A DNA stretch of 64,000 nt from Caulobacteraceae bacterium. GTDB lineage: Bacteria > Pseudomonadota > Alphaproteobacteria > Caulobacterales > Caulobacteraceae. The notes beneath the pieces are model-generated. The model was not told the DNA's origin, searched no databases, and saw only the letters and a list, made by a program, of their open reading frames with translations. Of the stretch, positions 36,121-43,236 are shown one piece after another. Position numbers and translations under genes: made by a program. The DNA lies in the NCBI GenBank assembly GCA_947475465.1, contig CANJLK010000009.1, forward strand, positions 1-64,000, written 5' to 3'. Position 1 is the first letter of the stretch; each line of letters starts with the position of its first letter.

Positions 36121-36726
36121 TCAACGGACTGTGCTTAAACGCTCCGCATCGGCCAGGATAGCCCGCATGGCGTCCCCCGCCGAGGCGCCGTCCCGGTCGT
36201 AGGCGCCGAGTTCCAGGACCGCATGCAGGGCCCGCCGGGCGCGGCTGACGCGGCTCTTCACGGTGCCGACGGCGCAGCCGCAGATTTCGGCGGCCTCCTC
36301 GTAGGCGAAGCCGCCCGCGCCCACCAGGATCAGGGCTTCGCGCTGCTCGGCCGGCAGCATCGCCAGGCCCTGACGAAGCTCGTCCAGCGCCACAGGGGCC
36401 TCGGGATCGTCGACCGCCACGAGGGTGCGTTCGGCAGCTTCCTGGTCCAACTGGGTCTGGCGCCACGACCGGCGCTTCTCCGAATAGAACTGGTTGCGCA
36501 GGATCATGAAGGTCCACGCCTTCATGTTGGTCCCCATCTGGAAGCTCGCCCGGGCGTCCCAGGCCTTCATCATGGCGTCCTGTGCCAGGTCGTCGGCCGC
36601 GGTGGGATCGCCGCAAAGGGTGCGGGCGAACGCGCGCAGGTGAGGAATGAGCTGGACGAGTTCGCGCTTGAACGCCTCGTCCTCGGACGCGGTGCGGGGC
36701 GCCCGGACCTTGACCGCCTCGTCCAT
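36121..36726 (-). CDS. sigT: EcfG-family RNA polymerase sigma factor SigT
   Basis: The 201-residue ECF sigma factor has region 2 (TLCGDPTAADDLAQDAMMKAW and WTFMILRNQFYSEKRR) and region 4 (LPAEQREALILVGAGGFAYEEAAEICGCAVGTVKSRVSRAR), both typical of the EcfG (ECF15) group. It directs polymerase to GGAAC-N16/17-CGTT promoters. Its ATG overlaps the nepR stop by one base (TGATG), so anti-sigma factor and sigma factor are translated together. Confidence 0.95.
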   Translation of the reverse strand: MDEAVKVRAPRTASEDEAFKRELVQLIPHLRAFARTLCGDPTAADDLAQDAMMKAWDARASFQMGTNMKAWTFMILRNQFYSEKRRSWRQTQLDQEAAERTLVAVDDPEAPVALDELRQGLAMLPAEQREALILVGAGGFAYEEAAEICGCAVGTVKSRVSRARRALHAVLELGAYDRDGASAGDAMRAILADAERLSTVR

Positions 36727-36911
36727 CAGCTGTTGCCCGTGCGTTCGTCGGCCCTACGCAGAATCTCCAGGAACTCGTCCGGAACCTCCTCGTTCACGAC
36801 CTCGTCGAACATCTGGCGAAGGCGCACCCCAATCGCCTGCTGGCGAAGGCGGGCCTCATCCAGAGCGGCGGAAGCACGACGGCGGTCCTCGGAAGGTCGT
36901 TGTTCGATCAT
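36726..36911 (-). CDS. nepR: anti-sigma factor NepR
   Basis: The conserved core is IGVRLRQMFDEVVNEEVPDEFLEIL, typical of NepR, which binds SigT until phosphorylated PhyR competes. An open frame begins at TTG 36971, but the CGTT -10 element of a perfect EcfG-type promoter overlaps that TTG. The mRNA would then start downstream of it, so I place the start at ATG 36911. This gives 61 residues, within the normal NepR size. Confidence 0.92.
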   Translation of the reverse strand: MIEQRPSEDRRRASAALDEARLRQQAIGVRLRQMFDEVVNEEVPDEFLEILRRADERTGNS

Positions 36912-36969
36912 GTTTTCGGCGTGCAGCTTGCGCCGCGGCCGCCCCCTATTGGTATCCTCGTTGTCGCTC

Positions 36970-36994
36970 AACGCGTCGCTCCGCCAGCGGTTCC
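36970..36994 (-). promoter_or_regulatory. EcfG-type promoter of nepR-sigT(-phyK)
   Basis: On the minus strand GGAAC (36994-36990), 16 bases and CGTT (36973-36970) match the consensus exactly. It gives autoregulation of the sigma factor operon. Confidence 0.88.
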
Positions 36995-37034
36995 CGGTCC
37001 GAGCTCAGCAAAATGCGGAAAACCCGCCGATTTG

Positions 37035-37059
37035 GGAACCGGTTCCGCTCTGTAGCGTT
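37035..37059 (+). promoter_or_regulatory. EcfG-type promoter of phyR
   Basis: GGAAC (37035-37039), 16 bases and CGTT (37056-37059) stand about 100 bases before the phyR start and face it. Together with the element of nepR this makes a divergent, positively autoregulated pair. Confidence 0.85.
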
Positions 37060-37159
37060 TTTGCAGCAGATGGGCGAAGGTCGGGGAAGCTTTCCGTCGC
37101 CTGTCGTGCAGCGTCTGCGCATATCTAACGCCTAACTAGGTCATGGGAGGGGTCACCCC

Positions 37160-37963
37160 TTGAGTCTGCTAGCTCGTCTCGCGCCACATCTGCCCTACGT
37201 CCGCCGCTACGCCCGCGCGTTGACCGGCGACCAGACCACCGGCGACCACTATGTCCGCGTTGCGCTGGAGGCCCTGGCCGCCGGCGAGCGGACACTGGAA
37301 GCGAATCTGACGCCGCGGGTCGCCCTCTATCACGTGTTCCACGCCATCTGGTGCACCTCCGGCGCGCAACTCGAGACACAGCAGGATGACGACCATGCTG
37401 GGTCCGACGACACTACGCGCCGGCTGATGCGCATCGCGCCCCGGTCGCGCCAGGCGTTCCTGTTGACGGCCCTGGAGGGCTTCACGCCCTCGGAGGCCGC
37501 GCAGATTCTGGGCGCCGACTTCACCGAGATCGACCAGCTGATTTCCGAGGCTCAGACCGAGATCGACGCCGAACTCGCCACCGACGTCCTGATCATCGAG
37601 GACGAGCCGGTGATCGCCGCTGACATCGAGGCGCTGGTCAAGGAACTGGGCCACACGGTGGTCGATATCGCCGCGACGCGGACCGAGGCGGTTGACGCTG
37701 TGAACCGCAAGACGCCCGGCCTGGTGCTGGCCGACATCCAGCTGGCCGACGGCTCGTCGGGCATCGATGCGGTGAAGGACATCCTGGCCCGGTTCAATGT
37801 GCCGGTGATCTTCATCACCGCCTTCCCCGAGCGCCTGCTGACCGGCGAGCGCCCGGAGCCCACCTTCCTGATCACCAAGCCCTTCCAGCCGGAAACGGTG
37901 AAGGCGGCGATCGGCCAGGCCCTGTTCTTCCATCCGCGCAAGACGGCCAAGCAGGCCGCCTGA
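37160..37963 (+). CDS. phyR: general stress response regulator PhyR
   Basis: The 267-residue protein has an N-terminal EcfG-like sigma domain (MSLLARLAPHLPYVRRYARAL; RSRQAFLLTALEGFTPSEAA) and a C-terminal receiver with Asp192 (VLADIQLADG) and Lys in ITKPFQP. Phosphorylated PhyR mimics the sigma factor and binds NepR, which frees SigT. The start is TTG 37160 with gggagggg upstream. Confidence 0.95.
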   Translation: MSLLARLAPHLPYVRRYARALTGDQTTGDHYVRVALEALAAGERTLEANLTPRVALYHVFHAIWCTSGAQLETQQDDDHAGSDDTTRRLMRIAPRSRQAFLLTALEGFTPSEAAQILGADFTEIDQLISEAQTEIDAELATDVLIIEDEPVIAADIEALVKELGHTVVDIAATRTEAVDAVNRKTPGLVLADIQLADGSSGIDAVKDILARFNVPVIFITAFPERLLTGERPEPTFLITKPFQPETVKAAIGQALFFHPRKTAKQAA

Positions 37964-37966
37964 GCG

Positions 37967-37991
37967 GGAACGGCCCAACAGGCTTGACGTT
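37967..37991 (+). promoter_or_regulatory. EcfG-type promoter of the first DUF1328 gene
   Basis: GGAAC (37967-37971), 16 bases and CGTT (37988-37991) begin four bases after the phyR stop and lie 51 bases before the DUF1328 start. Confidence 0.85.
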
Positions 37992-38041
37992 ACACAAGGG
38001 GCGTCGCGGATCGCGGCGCCCTTTTTCGTGGGAGATTTCCG

Positions 38042-38215
38042 ATGCTGGGCTGGGCCTTGATCTTCGCGCTGCTGGCGATCGTCGCCGGCTTCCTGGGCTT
38101 TTTCAGCCTCGCGGGCCTGGCGGCCACCATCGCCAAGGTGCTGTTCGTGGTCTTCCTGGTGCTGCTTGTGGTGAACTTCATCGTCCGCGCGGTGCGTGGC
38201 CAGTCGGTAGTCTAG
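38042..38215 (+). CDS. DUF1328 two-helix membrane protein (copy 1)
   Basis: The 57-residue protein [20 protein letters not shown]... consists of two hydrophobic helices and a short basic tail (FIVRAVRGQ), as in the DUF1328/YtjA family. The role is unknown; relatives are often stress-induced. It is directly downstream of phyR and of a strict EcfG-type promoter. A second copy lies at 42163-42339. Confidence 0.93.
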   Translation: MLGWALIFALLAIVAGFLGFFSLAGLAATIAKVLFVVFLVLLVVNFIVRAVRGQSVV

Positions 38216-38244
38216 AATGCCCGCCACTACAGACGGTTAGGCAA

Positions 38245-38270
38245 AGCGGCCGCCTCTGACAGCGGCCGCT
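38245..38270 (-). terminator. hairpin between convergent small genes
   Basis: A perfect 9-bp stem (agcggccgc with its complement) closes over 8 bases. On the minus strand it is followed by TTT. It lies between the DUF1328 gene and the convergent 87-residue membrane protein gene and probably ends transcription from either side. Confidence 0.6.
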
Positions 38271-38294
38271 CTCGCGCTCCAAACAGGGCCTGGC

Positions 38295-38558
38295 TCAGGG
38301 CGTGGGCGCGCCCGGCTTGGCGCCGTTCTGAGGAACGGTCACGGCAGGCTCGGGAGAGTCGAACTGGGCGGCGGCGTGCGATGGGCCATTGTTGGAATTG
38401 GACTGGGCCAGCTGCGGCGCCTTCCAGGTCCAGGCCGCGAACAGGCCGGCGGCGGCCAGAAGCGTGCCGAACAGCAGGACCCACAGCATGTGCTTACCCC
38501 AGCGGCCCTGGCGGGCGCGCGTGGCGTTGAGAGTGGTCGGTCGCGAGGAATAGGTCAT
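38295..38558 (-). CDS. single-span membrane protein, unknown
   Basis: From ATG 38558, with AAGGA upstream, the 87-residue protein has a basic N-terminus, one membrane helix (HMLWVLLFGTLLAAAGLFAAW) and a hydrophilic Ser/Asn/Pro-rich C-terminus. It follows the 38571-38786 gene by 12 bases and is probably co-transcribed from its EcfG-type promoter. Family not recognised. Confidence 0.7.
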   Translation of the reverse strand: MTYSSRPTTLNATRARQGRWGKHMLWVLLFGTLLAAAGLFAAWTWKAPQLAQSNSNNGPSHAAAQFDSPEPAVTVPQNGAKPGAPTP

Positions 38559-38570
38559 GGGCCGCAATCC

Positions 38571-38786
38571 TTATTCTGACGGGAAATAGCTGAAGGGCCC
38601 GGCGGCCGGCTTGGCCGTCAGGGCCGGGGCCGGCGCGGTCAAGGCCCCGATGGCGCCGCTGACGAGCGCCAGGGCGGCCACCGCGCAGGCGACAAGCAAC
38701 CGTCGGCGGGCCGCCTGCTGGCGGTGGGTAGGCGTCCTGGCCAGGATGAAGCCGCCGCGCGTGGCGAAACCGGATCGCATGGCCAA
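38571..38786 (-). CDS. small membrane protein, unknown, stress-promoter controlled
   Basis: The product has 71 residues with a basic N-terminus (RQQAARRR), one helix LLVACAVAALALVSGAIGAL and a short tail. I use TTG 38786 because AGGAG lies 6 bases upstream; ATG 38780 would be 12 bases from it. It stands 43 bases downstream of an EcfG-type promoter. No family is recognised. Confidence 0.65.
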   Translation of the reverse strand: MAMRSGFATRGGFILARTPTHRQQAARRRLLVACAVAALALVSGAIGALTAPAPALTAKPAAGPFSYFPSE

Positions 38787-38828
38787 GGGTCTCTCCTGGA
38801 TGCGGGCCCTATTGCCCGACCCGCCCTA

Positions 38829-38854
38829 AACGTGCGGTCTCGGCAGGACGTTCC
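38829..38854 (-). promoter_or_regulatory. EcfG-type promoter of the two small membrane genes
   Basis: On the minus strand GGAAC (38854-38850), 17 bases and CGTT (38832-38829) precede the start at 38786. Confidence 0.8.
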
Positions 38855-38926
38855 GAGGGACTATTCCCGCCTGGCCAGGACCAGAGCGGGCCGCGAAAAA
38901 AGTTTTGAAAAAAGTCGGCAGGTCCC

Positions 38927-38951
38927 GGAACACAAGGTCCGCGGGTGAGTT
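38927..38951 (+). promoter_or_regulatory. weak EcfG-type promoter of a putative sRNA
   Basis: GGAAC (38927-38931), 16 bases and AGTT (38948-38951) differ from the consensus only at the first base of the -10. The predicted start, 6-9 bases further on, coincides with the first arm of the structured RNA described next. Confidence 0.5.
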
Positions 38952-38957
38952 CTTAAG

Positions 38958-39078
38958 ACTGCGGAGGCGGCGACGCCCCCCCCGACTTGAGACCGGCGCA
39001 TATGCCGGTCTGCCGTCTCCGCACCCCTTTTCTCGATGATGCACAACTGGGCGGATCCTTGGATCCGCCCACTTTCTT
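38958..39078 (+). ncRNA. candidate GsrN-like stress sRNA
   Basis: This stretch lies in a 325-base gap (38787-39111) without a credible gene. Arms tgcggaggcgg (38960-38970) and ccgtctccgca (39013-39023) can pair. Between them lie a run of eight C (38976-38983) and a small hairpin (38990-39011, agaccggc / gccggtct). A second perfect 11-bp hairpin follows (39048-39071, tgggcggatcc / ggatccgccca) with a pyrimidine-rich tail like an intrinsic terminator. In Caulobacter the SigT-controlled sRNA GsrN has a C-rich exposed 5' loop and a 3' terminator hairpin. The match in design and location is good, but homology was not tested and the ends are estimates. Confidence 0.5.
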
Positions 39079-39111
39079 GTGCGCCCGGGCGCGGCGGTCG
39101 TCAGGCCCTGG

Positions 39112-39558
39112 TCACGCCGGCGACAGGTGCATCACCACGTCCACCCGGCGGCGCAGGGGCCGTGCCTCGCCCCCCGCGGTCGTCGCGCCGGCCTGGCCGG
39201 CGGCGGTCACCTTGAAGTCCGCGGCGGGCAGGCCCGTGGCGGTCAAAGCCGCGGTCACCGCCTGGGCGCGGGCCTGGGACAGCGCCAGGTTGGCGTCCGC
39301 GGTCCCGGCCGCATCGGCCAGGCCCAGCACCTCGACGCCGGTCACCTTGCAGGCCTTGCGGTCGCCGGCCGCGGCGGCCAGGACAGCGCGGCCCTCCTTG
39401 GTGACCTCGGCCGACTGCGGCTCGAAATAGATCTGAACGGTCTGGTCGGCGCAGGCCGGCGCGCGCTTGACGATCCGGTCTCGGGCATTTTGGACAGTCG
39501 CGCAGGCGCCGAGGCTGAGGGCCAGAAGCGCCGTCATGGACAGTCTTGCGATGGTCAT
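39112..39558 (-). CDS. OmpA-like lipoprotein
   Basis: From ATG 39558, with GGGAGGGG upstream, the 148-residue product has a lipobox (LSLGACAT) and a C-terminal OmpA-type domain: VQIYFEPQSAEVTKEGRAVL, VEVLGLADAAG, LSQARAQAVTAAL, and RRRVDVVMHL. Such domains bind peptidoglycan, so it would tether the outer membrane to the wall. It lies downstream of the glycine-zipper gene and may share its stress promoter. Confidence 0.85.
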   Translation of the reverse strand: MTIARLSMTALLALSLGACATVQNARDRIVKRAPACADQTVQIYFEPQSAEVTKEGRAVLAAAAGDRKACKVTGVEVLGLADAAGTADANLALSQARAQAVTAALTATGLPAADFKVTAAGQAGATTAGGEARPLRRRVDVVMHLSPA

Positions 39559-39637
39559 GGCTTGGCCCCTCCCGGGCCATGACAAAGGGCGGCCGGAACT
39601 GTCCTGCCGCCCCTGCCGATCATGTGGACGGCCCGCG

Positions 39638-39985
39638 TCAGCGCGGGCTGCCGTCTTCCCAGTAATACCGGCCGGTGGCGGCGTCGTAGTAGTAATAGCG
39701 GCCGGCCCGTTCGTCGTAATATTGGCGGTGGTTGGCCGGCGCCGCGCCACAGCCGCCGTCTTCGCGGCAACCCTTGACCGCGCCGATCGAGCCGCCGACG
39801 GCCGCGCCGAGCAGCGCGCCCGATGCGGCGTCGCCGTGGCCCACATTGTTGCCGATGACCGCGCCGGCGATGGCCCCCAGGGCCGCGCCGCCGGCGGCGT
39901 TGCGTTCGGTGTTGCCCGTGGCGGTGCAGGCGCAGGTCAGGAAGCCGGCGACGCCCAGCGCCAGGATGGGTTTGATGAGATGCAT
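39638..39985 (-). CDS. glycine-zipper envelope protein
   Basis: From ATG 39985 (AGGAGAG upstream) the 115-residue product has a signal sequence rich in Cys at its end (LTCACTATG; lipidation possible but the box is atypical). A glycine-zipper region GAIAGAVIGNNVGHGDAASGALLG-type follows, and the C-terminal tail is Tyr-rich (DERAGRYYYYDAATGRYYW). Glycine-zipper proteins insert into or coat the outer membrane. An EcfG-type promoter lies 37 bases upstream of the start. Confidence 0.8.
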   Translation of the reverse strand: MHLIKPILALGVAGFLTCACTATGNTERNAAGGAALGAIAGAVIGNNVGHGDAASGALLGAAVGGSIGAVKGCREDGGCGAAPANHRQYYDERAGRYYYYDAATGRYYWEDGSPR

Positions 39986-40021
39986 GGTTGAGGCTCTCCT
40001 TGCTCGTCCCCTGCGCGCCCT

Positions 40022-40046
40022 AACGCTGCGCGCGCGTTGCAGTTCC
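40022..40046 (-). promoter_or_regulatory. EcfG-type promoter of the glycine-zipper gene
   Basis: On the minus strand GGAAC (40046-40042), 16 bases and CGTT (40025-40022). It is back to back with the next element, 18 bases away. Confidence 0.85.
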
Positions 40047-40064
40047 GGCGCGGGAGCCGCCGGC

Positions 40065-40089
40065 GGAACCTGCCAGCGCCCGCGCCGTT
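40065..40089 (+). promoter_or_regulatory. EcfG-type promoter of the 40124-42166 gene group
   Basis: GGAAC (40065-40069), 16 bases and CGTT (40086-40089) stand 34 bases before the ATG at 40124 and face it. Confidence 0.85.
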
Positions 40090-40123
40090 TGATGCCTAAG
40101 ACGATTTGCAACGGAGTTCACCC

Positions 40124-40495
40124 ATGTCTGGCGCCCGGCTCGAGAGCGACGGCACCGCGGTTCTGAACCGCGATCTCGACCGTGACCGCGAGGAGGTCCG
40201 CGCGGACCTGCGGGAGGCCTACGAGCGCGGGCGCAAGGACGAGCGGGCGGCGCGCAAGCATCACCCCGTCCTGATGACCCTGACTGTGGTGGCTGCCATG
40301 GTGGGGGTCATCATGCTGGGCCTGGCGGCGGTGAACGGGTCGTTCTCGCGCGCCGGCGACGTGGTCGACCAGAACCTGCATGTCGCGGTGAACCGCGCGG
40401 AGCCCCAGGTGCGCGACGCCGCGGCCCAGGCCGGCCAGTCCCTGCGCGATGCGGGCAAGGCGGCCAAGGCCAAGGCCGCCGACGAGGCGGGCTAG
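40124..40495 (+). CDS. charged single-span membrane protein, unknown
   Basis: The 123-residue protein has a highly charged N-terminal helix (RDLDRDREEVRADLREAYERG), one membrane segment (VLMTLTVVAAMVGVIMLGLAAV) and a C-terminal helix rich in Ala, Gln and Lys (QAGQSLRDAGKAAKAKAADEA). The start is ATG 40124 with ggag upstream. It heads a three-gene group under an EcfG-type promoter. Family not recognised. Confidence 0.75.
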   Translation: MSGARLESDGTAVLNRDLDRDREEVRADLREAYERGRKDERAARKHHPVLMTLTVVAAMVGVIMLGLAAVNGSFSRAGDVVDQNLHVAVNRAEPQVRDAAAQAGQSLRDAGKAAKAKAADEAG

Positions 40496-40502
40496 GGCGC
40501 CT

Positions 40503-41375
40503 GTGGGGGGGACGTTCAAGACCGTCGAAGTCATCGCCAACGTTGCTTCGGGCAGCGTCGGCAAGGGCGCGCCGGACGAAATCGCCCAGATTCTCGCCGA
40601 GCATGGCCTGACCGCCAATGTCCGGGCGCCCGACCATGCGCAGTTCGAGGCCAGTCTGCGCGAGGCTGTCGACGCCGCGCCGGATCTGCTGATCGTCCTG
40701 GCCGGAGACGGGACGGCGCGCGCCGCAGCCCAGTTGTGTGGACCCAAGGGCCCGGTCATCGCCCCCCTGCCGGGCGGGACCATGAACATGCTGCCTCACG
40801 CCGTCTATGGCGTGCGGCCATGGCAGGAGGCGCTGAAGCTGGCCCTGGACAAGGGCCGGCCACGACCCATCGGCGGCGGCGAAATCGACGGCCACAGCTT
40901 CCTTGTGGCCGCCATCGTGGGCCCCCCCGCACTCTGGGCGCCAGCCCGCGAGGCCGCGCGGTTCGGCAACCCGAGGCTCGCCTGGATCAAGGCCCGACTG
41001 GCGCTGCGCCGCGCCTTCACGGGACGTCTGCGGTACAGTCTCGACGACGGCCAGAGGGAGAAGGCCGAAGCCCTGATCTTCCTGACGCCGCTCACCTCGA
41101 GGGCGCTGGACAACGAGGAGGACTTCCTGGAAGCCGGCGCGATGAGCCAGAGCAACGCCATCGCCGCCCTGCGGCTGGGCCTGCACATGCTGCGCGGCGA
41201 CTGGCGCAACGATCCCGACGTGGAGGTCGAGCGCTGCAAGGTGGCCCGCATCCTGTCGGCGCACTCCATCCCGGCCCTGGTGGACGGCGAGCTTGTGCGG
41301 CTGCGCTCCCTGGCCGAGGTGCGATACACGGCCAATGTCGTCCGGGTGCTGGCGATCCCTGCGGAGGCCATGTGA
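40503..41375 (+). CDS. diacylglycerol-kinase-family lipid kinase
   Basis: The 290-residue protein begins at GTG 40503. It has the DAGK/YegS catalytic-domain signs VIANVASGSVGKGA, the nucleotide motif LIVLAGDGTARAAAQLC (GGDGT variant AGDGT) and APLPGGTMNMLPHAV, and a C-terminal domain ending LVDGELVRL. It phosphorylates a lipid such as diacylglycerol or phosphatidylglycerol at the inner membrane. It lies 7 bases after the previous gene and overlaps the phosphoesterase gene by 4 bases. Confidence 0.88.
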   Translation: MGGTFKTVEVIANVASGSVGKGAPDEIAQILAEHGLTANVRAPDHAQFEASLREAVDAAPDLLIVLAGDGTARAAAQLCGPKGPVIAPLPGGTMNMLPHAVYGVRPWQEALKLALDKGRPRPIGGGEIDGHSFLVAAIVGPPALWAPAREAARFGNPRLAWIKARLALRRAFTGRLRYSLDDGQREKAEALIFLTPLTSRALDNEEDFLEAGAMSQSNAIAALRLGLHMLRGDWRNDPDVEVERCKVARILSAHSIPALVDGELVRLRSLAEVRYTANVVRVLAIPAEAM

Positions 41376-42166
41376 CGCTGCGGATCGCTCACCTCTCGGA
41401 CATCCACTTCGGGGGTGAGAACGTCTCGGCGGTGTCCGCCGCTACAACGATTCTGAATACGCAGCCCTTCGACCTTGTCATTGTCACCGGCGACCTCACC
41501 CGCTACGGCGAGCGGCGGGAGTTCAGGGCGGCGGCCGAATGGCTGGCGGCCATCGAACGGCCGAAGCTGGTGACGCCGGGCAATCACGATGCGCCCTACC
41601 TGGCCTGGGCCGAGCGTATTTTCACGCCGTTCGGACGCTATGAGCAGGCCATCGGTCCGGCGGCGGCGCAGGACTTCGAGGCGCCGGGCCTGGCTGTGCG
41701 GGGGGTGAACACCGCCCGCGGTCCGCAGCCGCGCCTGAACTGGTCCAAGGGCCAGATCGCCCGAAGCCAGGTGCGCGATGCGCTGGATGGCCTGGCCGCT
41801 GCGCCCGCCGAGGCTGTGCGTATCGTCGCCCTGCACCATCCCCTGACCGAGATGGTCGGCGGGCCGATGACGGCGCGGGTCTGGGGTGGCCCGGCTGCAG
41901 CCACCGCGTTCGCGCAGGGCGGGGTCGACCTCGTGCTGTCAGGCCATATCCACGCGCCGTTCATCTGGACCTATCCCTGCGGCGACCGGCGGACCCACGC
42001 GGTGGGGGCAGGGACCCTGTCGATCCGCGAACGCGGCGTGCCGGCCGGATTCAATGTGCTGGAAATCGAAAGGGCGGCGATGAGGATCACCGCCCTTCAA
42101 TGGACCGGCTCGCACTTCGAGCCCTATCGGACCTGGTCCGTGGACCGGCGCGGAGCGGGAACCTAG
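41372..42166 (+). CDS. metallophosphoesterase (calcineurin-like)
   Basis: The 264-residue protein has all five metal motifs: [30 protein letters not shown] and SGHIHAPF. Its GTG start overlaps the lipid-kinase stop (GTGA). Together with the kinase it suggests a phospholipid or nucleotide-lipid turnover module, possibly induced by stress from the promoter at 40065. The substrate is unknown. Confidence 0.9.
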   Translation: MTLRIAHLSDIHFGGENVSAVSAATTILNTQPFDLVIVTGDLTRYGERREFRAAAEWLAAIERPKLVTPGNHDAPYLAWAERIFTPFGRYEQAIGPAAAQDFEAPGLAVRGVNTARGPQPRLNWSKGQIARSQVRDALDGLAAAPAEAVRIVALHHPLTEMVGGPMTARVWGGPAAATAFAQGGVDLVLSGHIHAPFIWTYPCGDRRTHAVGAGTLSIRERGVPAGFNVLEIERAAMRITALQWTGSHFEPYRTWSVDRRGAGT

Positions 42167-42339
42167 AGGCTGGGTCCGCGGCCCCGGACCATGTTCATCA
42201 CCAGCGAGACGACGAACAGGACGAGGAAGACGAAGAAGAGGATCTTGGCCACGCCGATCGCGGTGCCCGCGATGGTGGTGAAACCAAGCACGCCGGCGAT
42301 CAGGGCGATCACCAGGAACGTCAGGGCCCAACCGAGCAT
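42163..42339 (-). CDS. DUF1328 two-helix membrane protein (copy 2)
   Basis: The 58-residue protein starts [20 protein letters not shown] and ends with a basic tail (NMVRGRGPS). It is a paralogue of the protein at 38042. GGAGAC precedes the ATG, as for the entericidin gene. A strict EcfG-type promoter lies about 67 bases upstream. Its stop overlaps the stop of the convergent phosphoesterase gene. Confidence 0.93.
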   Translation of the reverse strand: MLGWALTFLVIALIAGVLGFTTIAGTAIGVAKILFFVFLVLFVVSLVMNMVRGRGPSL

Positions 42340-42405
42340 AGTTTTGTCTCCATGCGCGCCCAAGCGGCGGCGAGTTTCAGACGAGCAAAGGCCCGTTGGC
42401 TGGAG

Positions 42406-42430
42406 AACGTATTTGAGCGATCGCCGTTCC
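42406..42430 (-). promoter_or_regulatory. EcfG-type promoter of the second DUF1328 gene
   Basis: On the minus strand GGAAC (42430-42426), 16 bases and CGTT (42409-42406), between the holin-like gene and DUF1328. Confidence 0.85.
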
Positions 42431-42443
42431 CGCCCGCGCGGGA

Positions 42444-42836
42444 TCAGCCCTTCGGCGGCGGACTGCGCGGGGCGAGCGCCGCGGCGACAATAGCGCCCAG
42501 GATCTTGGGGTTGCGGACCATGACCGCGGCGACCGCGGCGGCCGCGCCCAGCGCCACGATGGGACGCTCACGGGCCAGGTCGATGGCCTTGGCCATCAGG
42601 CTGGGCGGCTCGCCCGCCACCAGCTTGGGCGGCTTGGCCTTGCGGGTCAGGACGAGGGCCAGGATCAGGGCGATGACCGCCGCAGCCCCGGCGACGGCGG
42701 CCGCGGCCCAGGCGGGGCCCACCAGATCGCGCACGGCGGCATAGAGCGCGAAAGCCAGCGCAACGACGACGACCGCCGCCGCCGCCGCGATGGCGGCGAT
42801 GGCGACGGCGTAGGCGACGATTTTCTTGAAGATCAA
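42444..42836 (-). CDS. holin-like/phage-holin-superfamily membrane protein
   Basis: From TTG 42836, overlapping the DUF883 stop as TTGA, the 130-residue protein has two adjacent helices ([20 protein letters not shown] and [20 protein letters not shown]). A cytoplasmic linker with RKAKPPK follows, then a third hydrophobic stretch and a basic end. Pairs of DUF883 and such holin-superfamily genes are frequent in Proteobacteria and are linked to stress and ribosome hibernation at the membrane. The exact role is unknown. Confidence 0.75.
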   Translation of the reverse strand: MIFKKIVAYAVAIAAIAAAAAVVVVALAFALYAAVRDLVGPAWAAAAVAGAAAVIALILALVLTRKAKPPKLVAGEPPSLMAKAIDLARERPIVALGAAAAVAAVMVRNPKILGAIVAAALAPRSPPPKG

Positions 42837-43159
42837 CGGCGCGACGAGGCGGCGGACAGCAGCAGGCCGATCAGCACGCCGATGCCGAGCGCCGCGCCGG
42901 TGGCGGCCAGCGGGCGTTCCTTGACCCGTTCGGTGACGAATTGCTGGGCCTGATCGATGCCCTCGCCGGCGGTGTCGGCGTAGGCGCGGGTCTGAGCGCG
43001 CAGCTGCTCGATGCCTTCCTGCACGACCTTCTCGATCCGCTTGGCGGCTTCGGCGAAGGACTTCTGGGCTTCGGCGCTCATCTTGGTGGCGGCGCTTGTT
43101 CCATTGGCCACGGCGGCCTTGGTCTCGTCTGCAGCGTAGTCGACGGCGTTCGCGGGCAT
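42833..43159 (-). CDS. DUF883 (ElaB/YqjD-like) membrane-anchored protein
   Basis: From ATG 43159, with GGAGAG upstream, the 108-residue protein has a long amphipathic helix (SFAEAAKRIEKVVQEGIEQL), the pattern VTERVKERPLAATGAALGIG and a C-terminal membrane anchor ending SSRR. ElaB/YqjD proteins sit in the inner membrane in stationary phase and can bind ribosomes. An EcfG-type promoter lies 53 bases upstream. Confidence 0.88.
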   Translation of the reverse strand: MPANAVDYAADETKAAVANGTSAATKMSAEAQKSFAEAAKRIEKVVQEGIEQLRAQTRAYADTAGEGIDQAQQFVTERVKERPLAATGAALGIGVLIGLLLSAASSRR

Positions 43160-43211
43160 CAGGACTCTCTCCAAGGCTTAGGCCCCACGCGCGGCGGGGG
43201 TTCGCTGGGCT

Positions 43212-43236
43212 AACGCGGCCCATGCTATCCGGTTCC
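43212..43236 (-). promoter_or_regulatory. EcfG-type promoter of the DUF883-holin pair
   Basis: On the minus strand GGAAC (43236-43232), 16 bases and CGTT (43215-43212), a perfect match to the consensus. Confidence 0.88.

Noticed and set aside
37020..37046. Second EcfG-like element (GGAAC-N17-GGTT) on the minus strand upstream of nepR
   Set aside because: It arises from the palindrome ggaaccggttcc of the phyR promoter; the exact element at 36970-36994 serves nepR better.
38987..39430. Plus-strand frame across the putative sRNA and the OmpA-like gene
   Set aside because: It runs through hairpins and is antisense to the lipoprotein gene; composition is non-coding.
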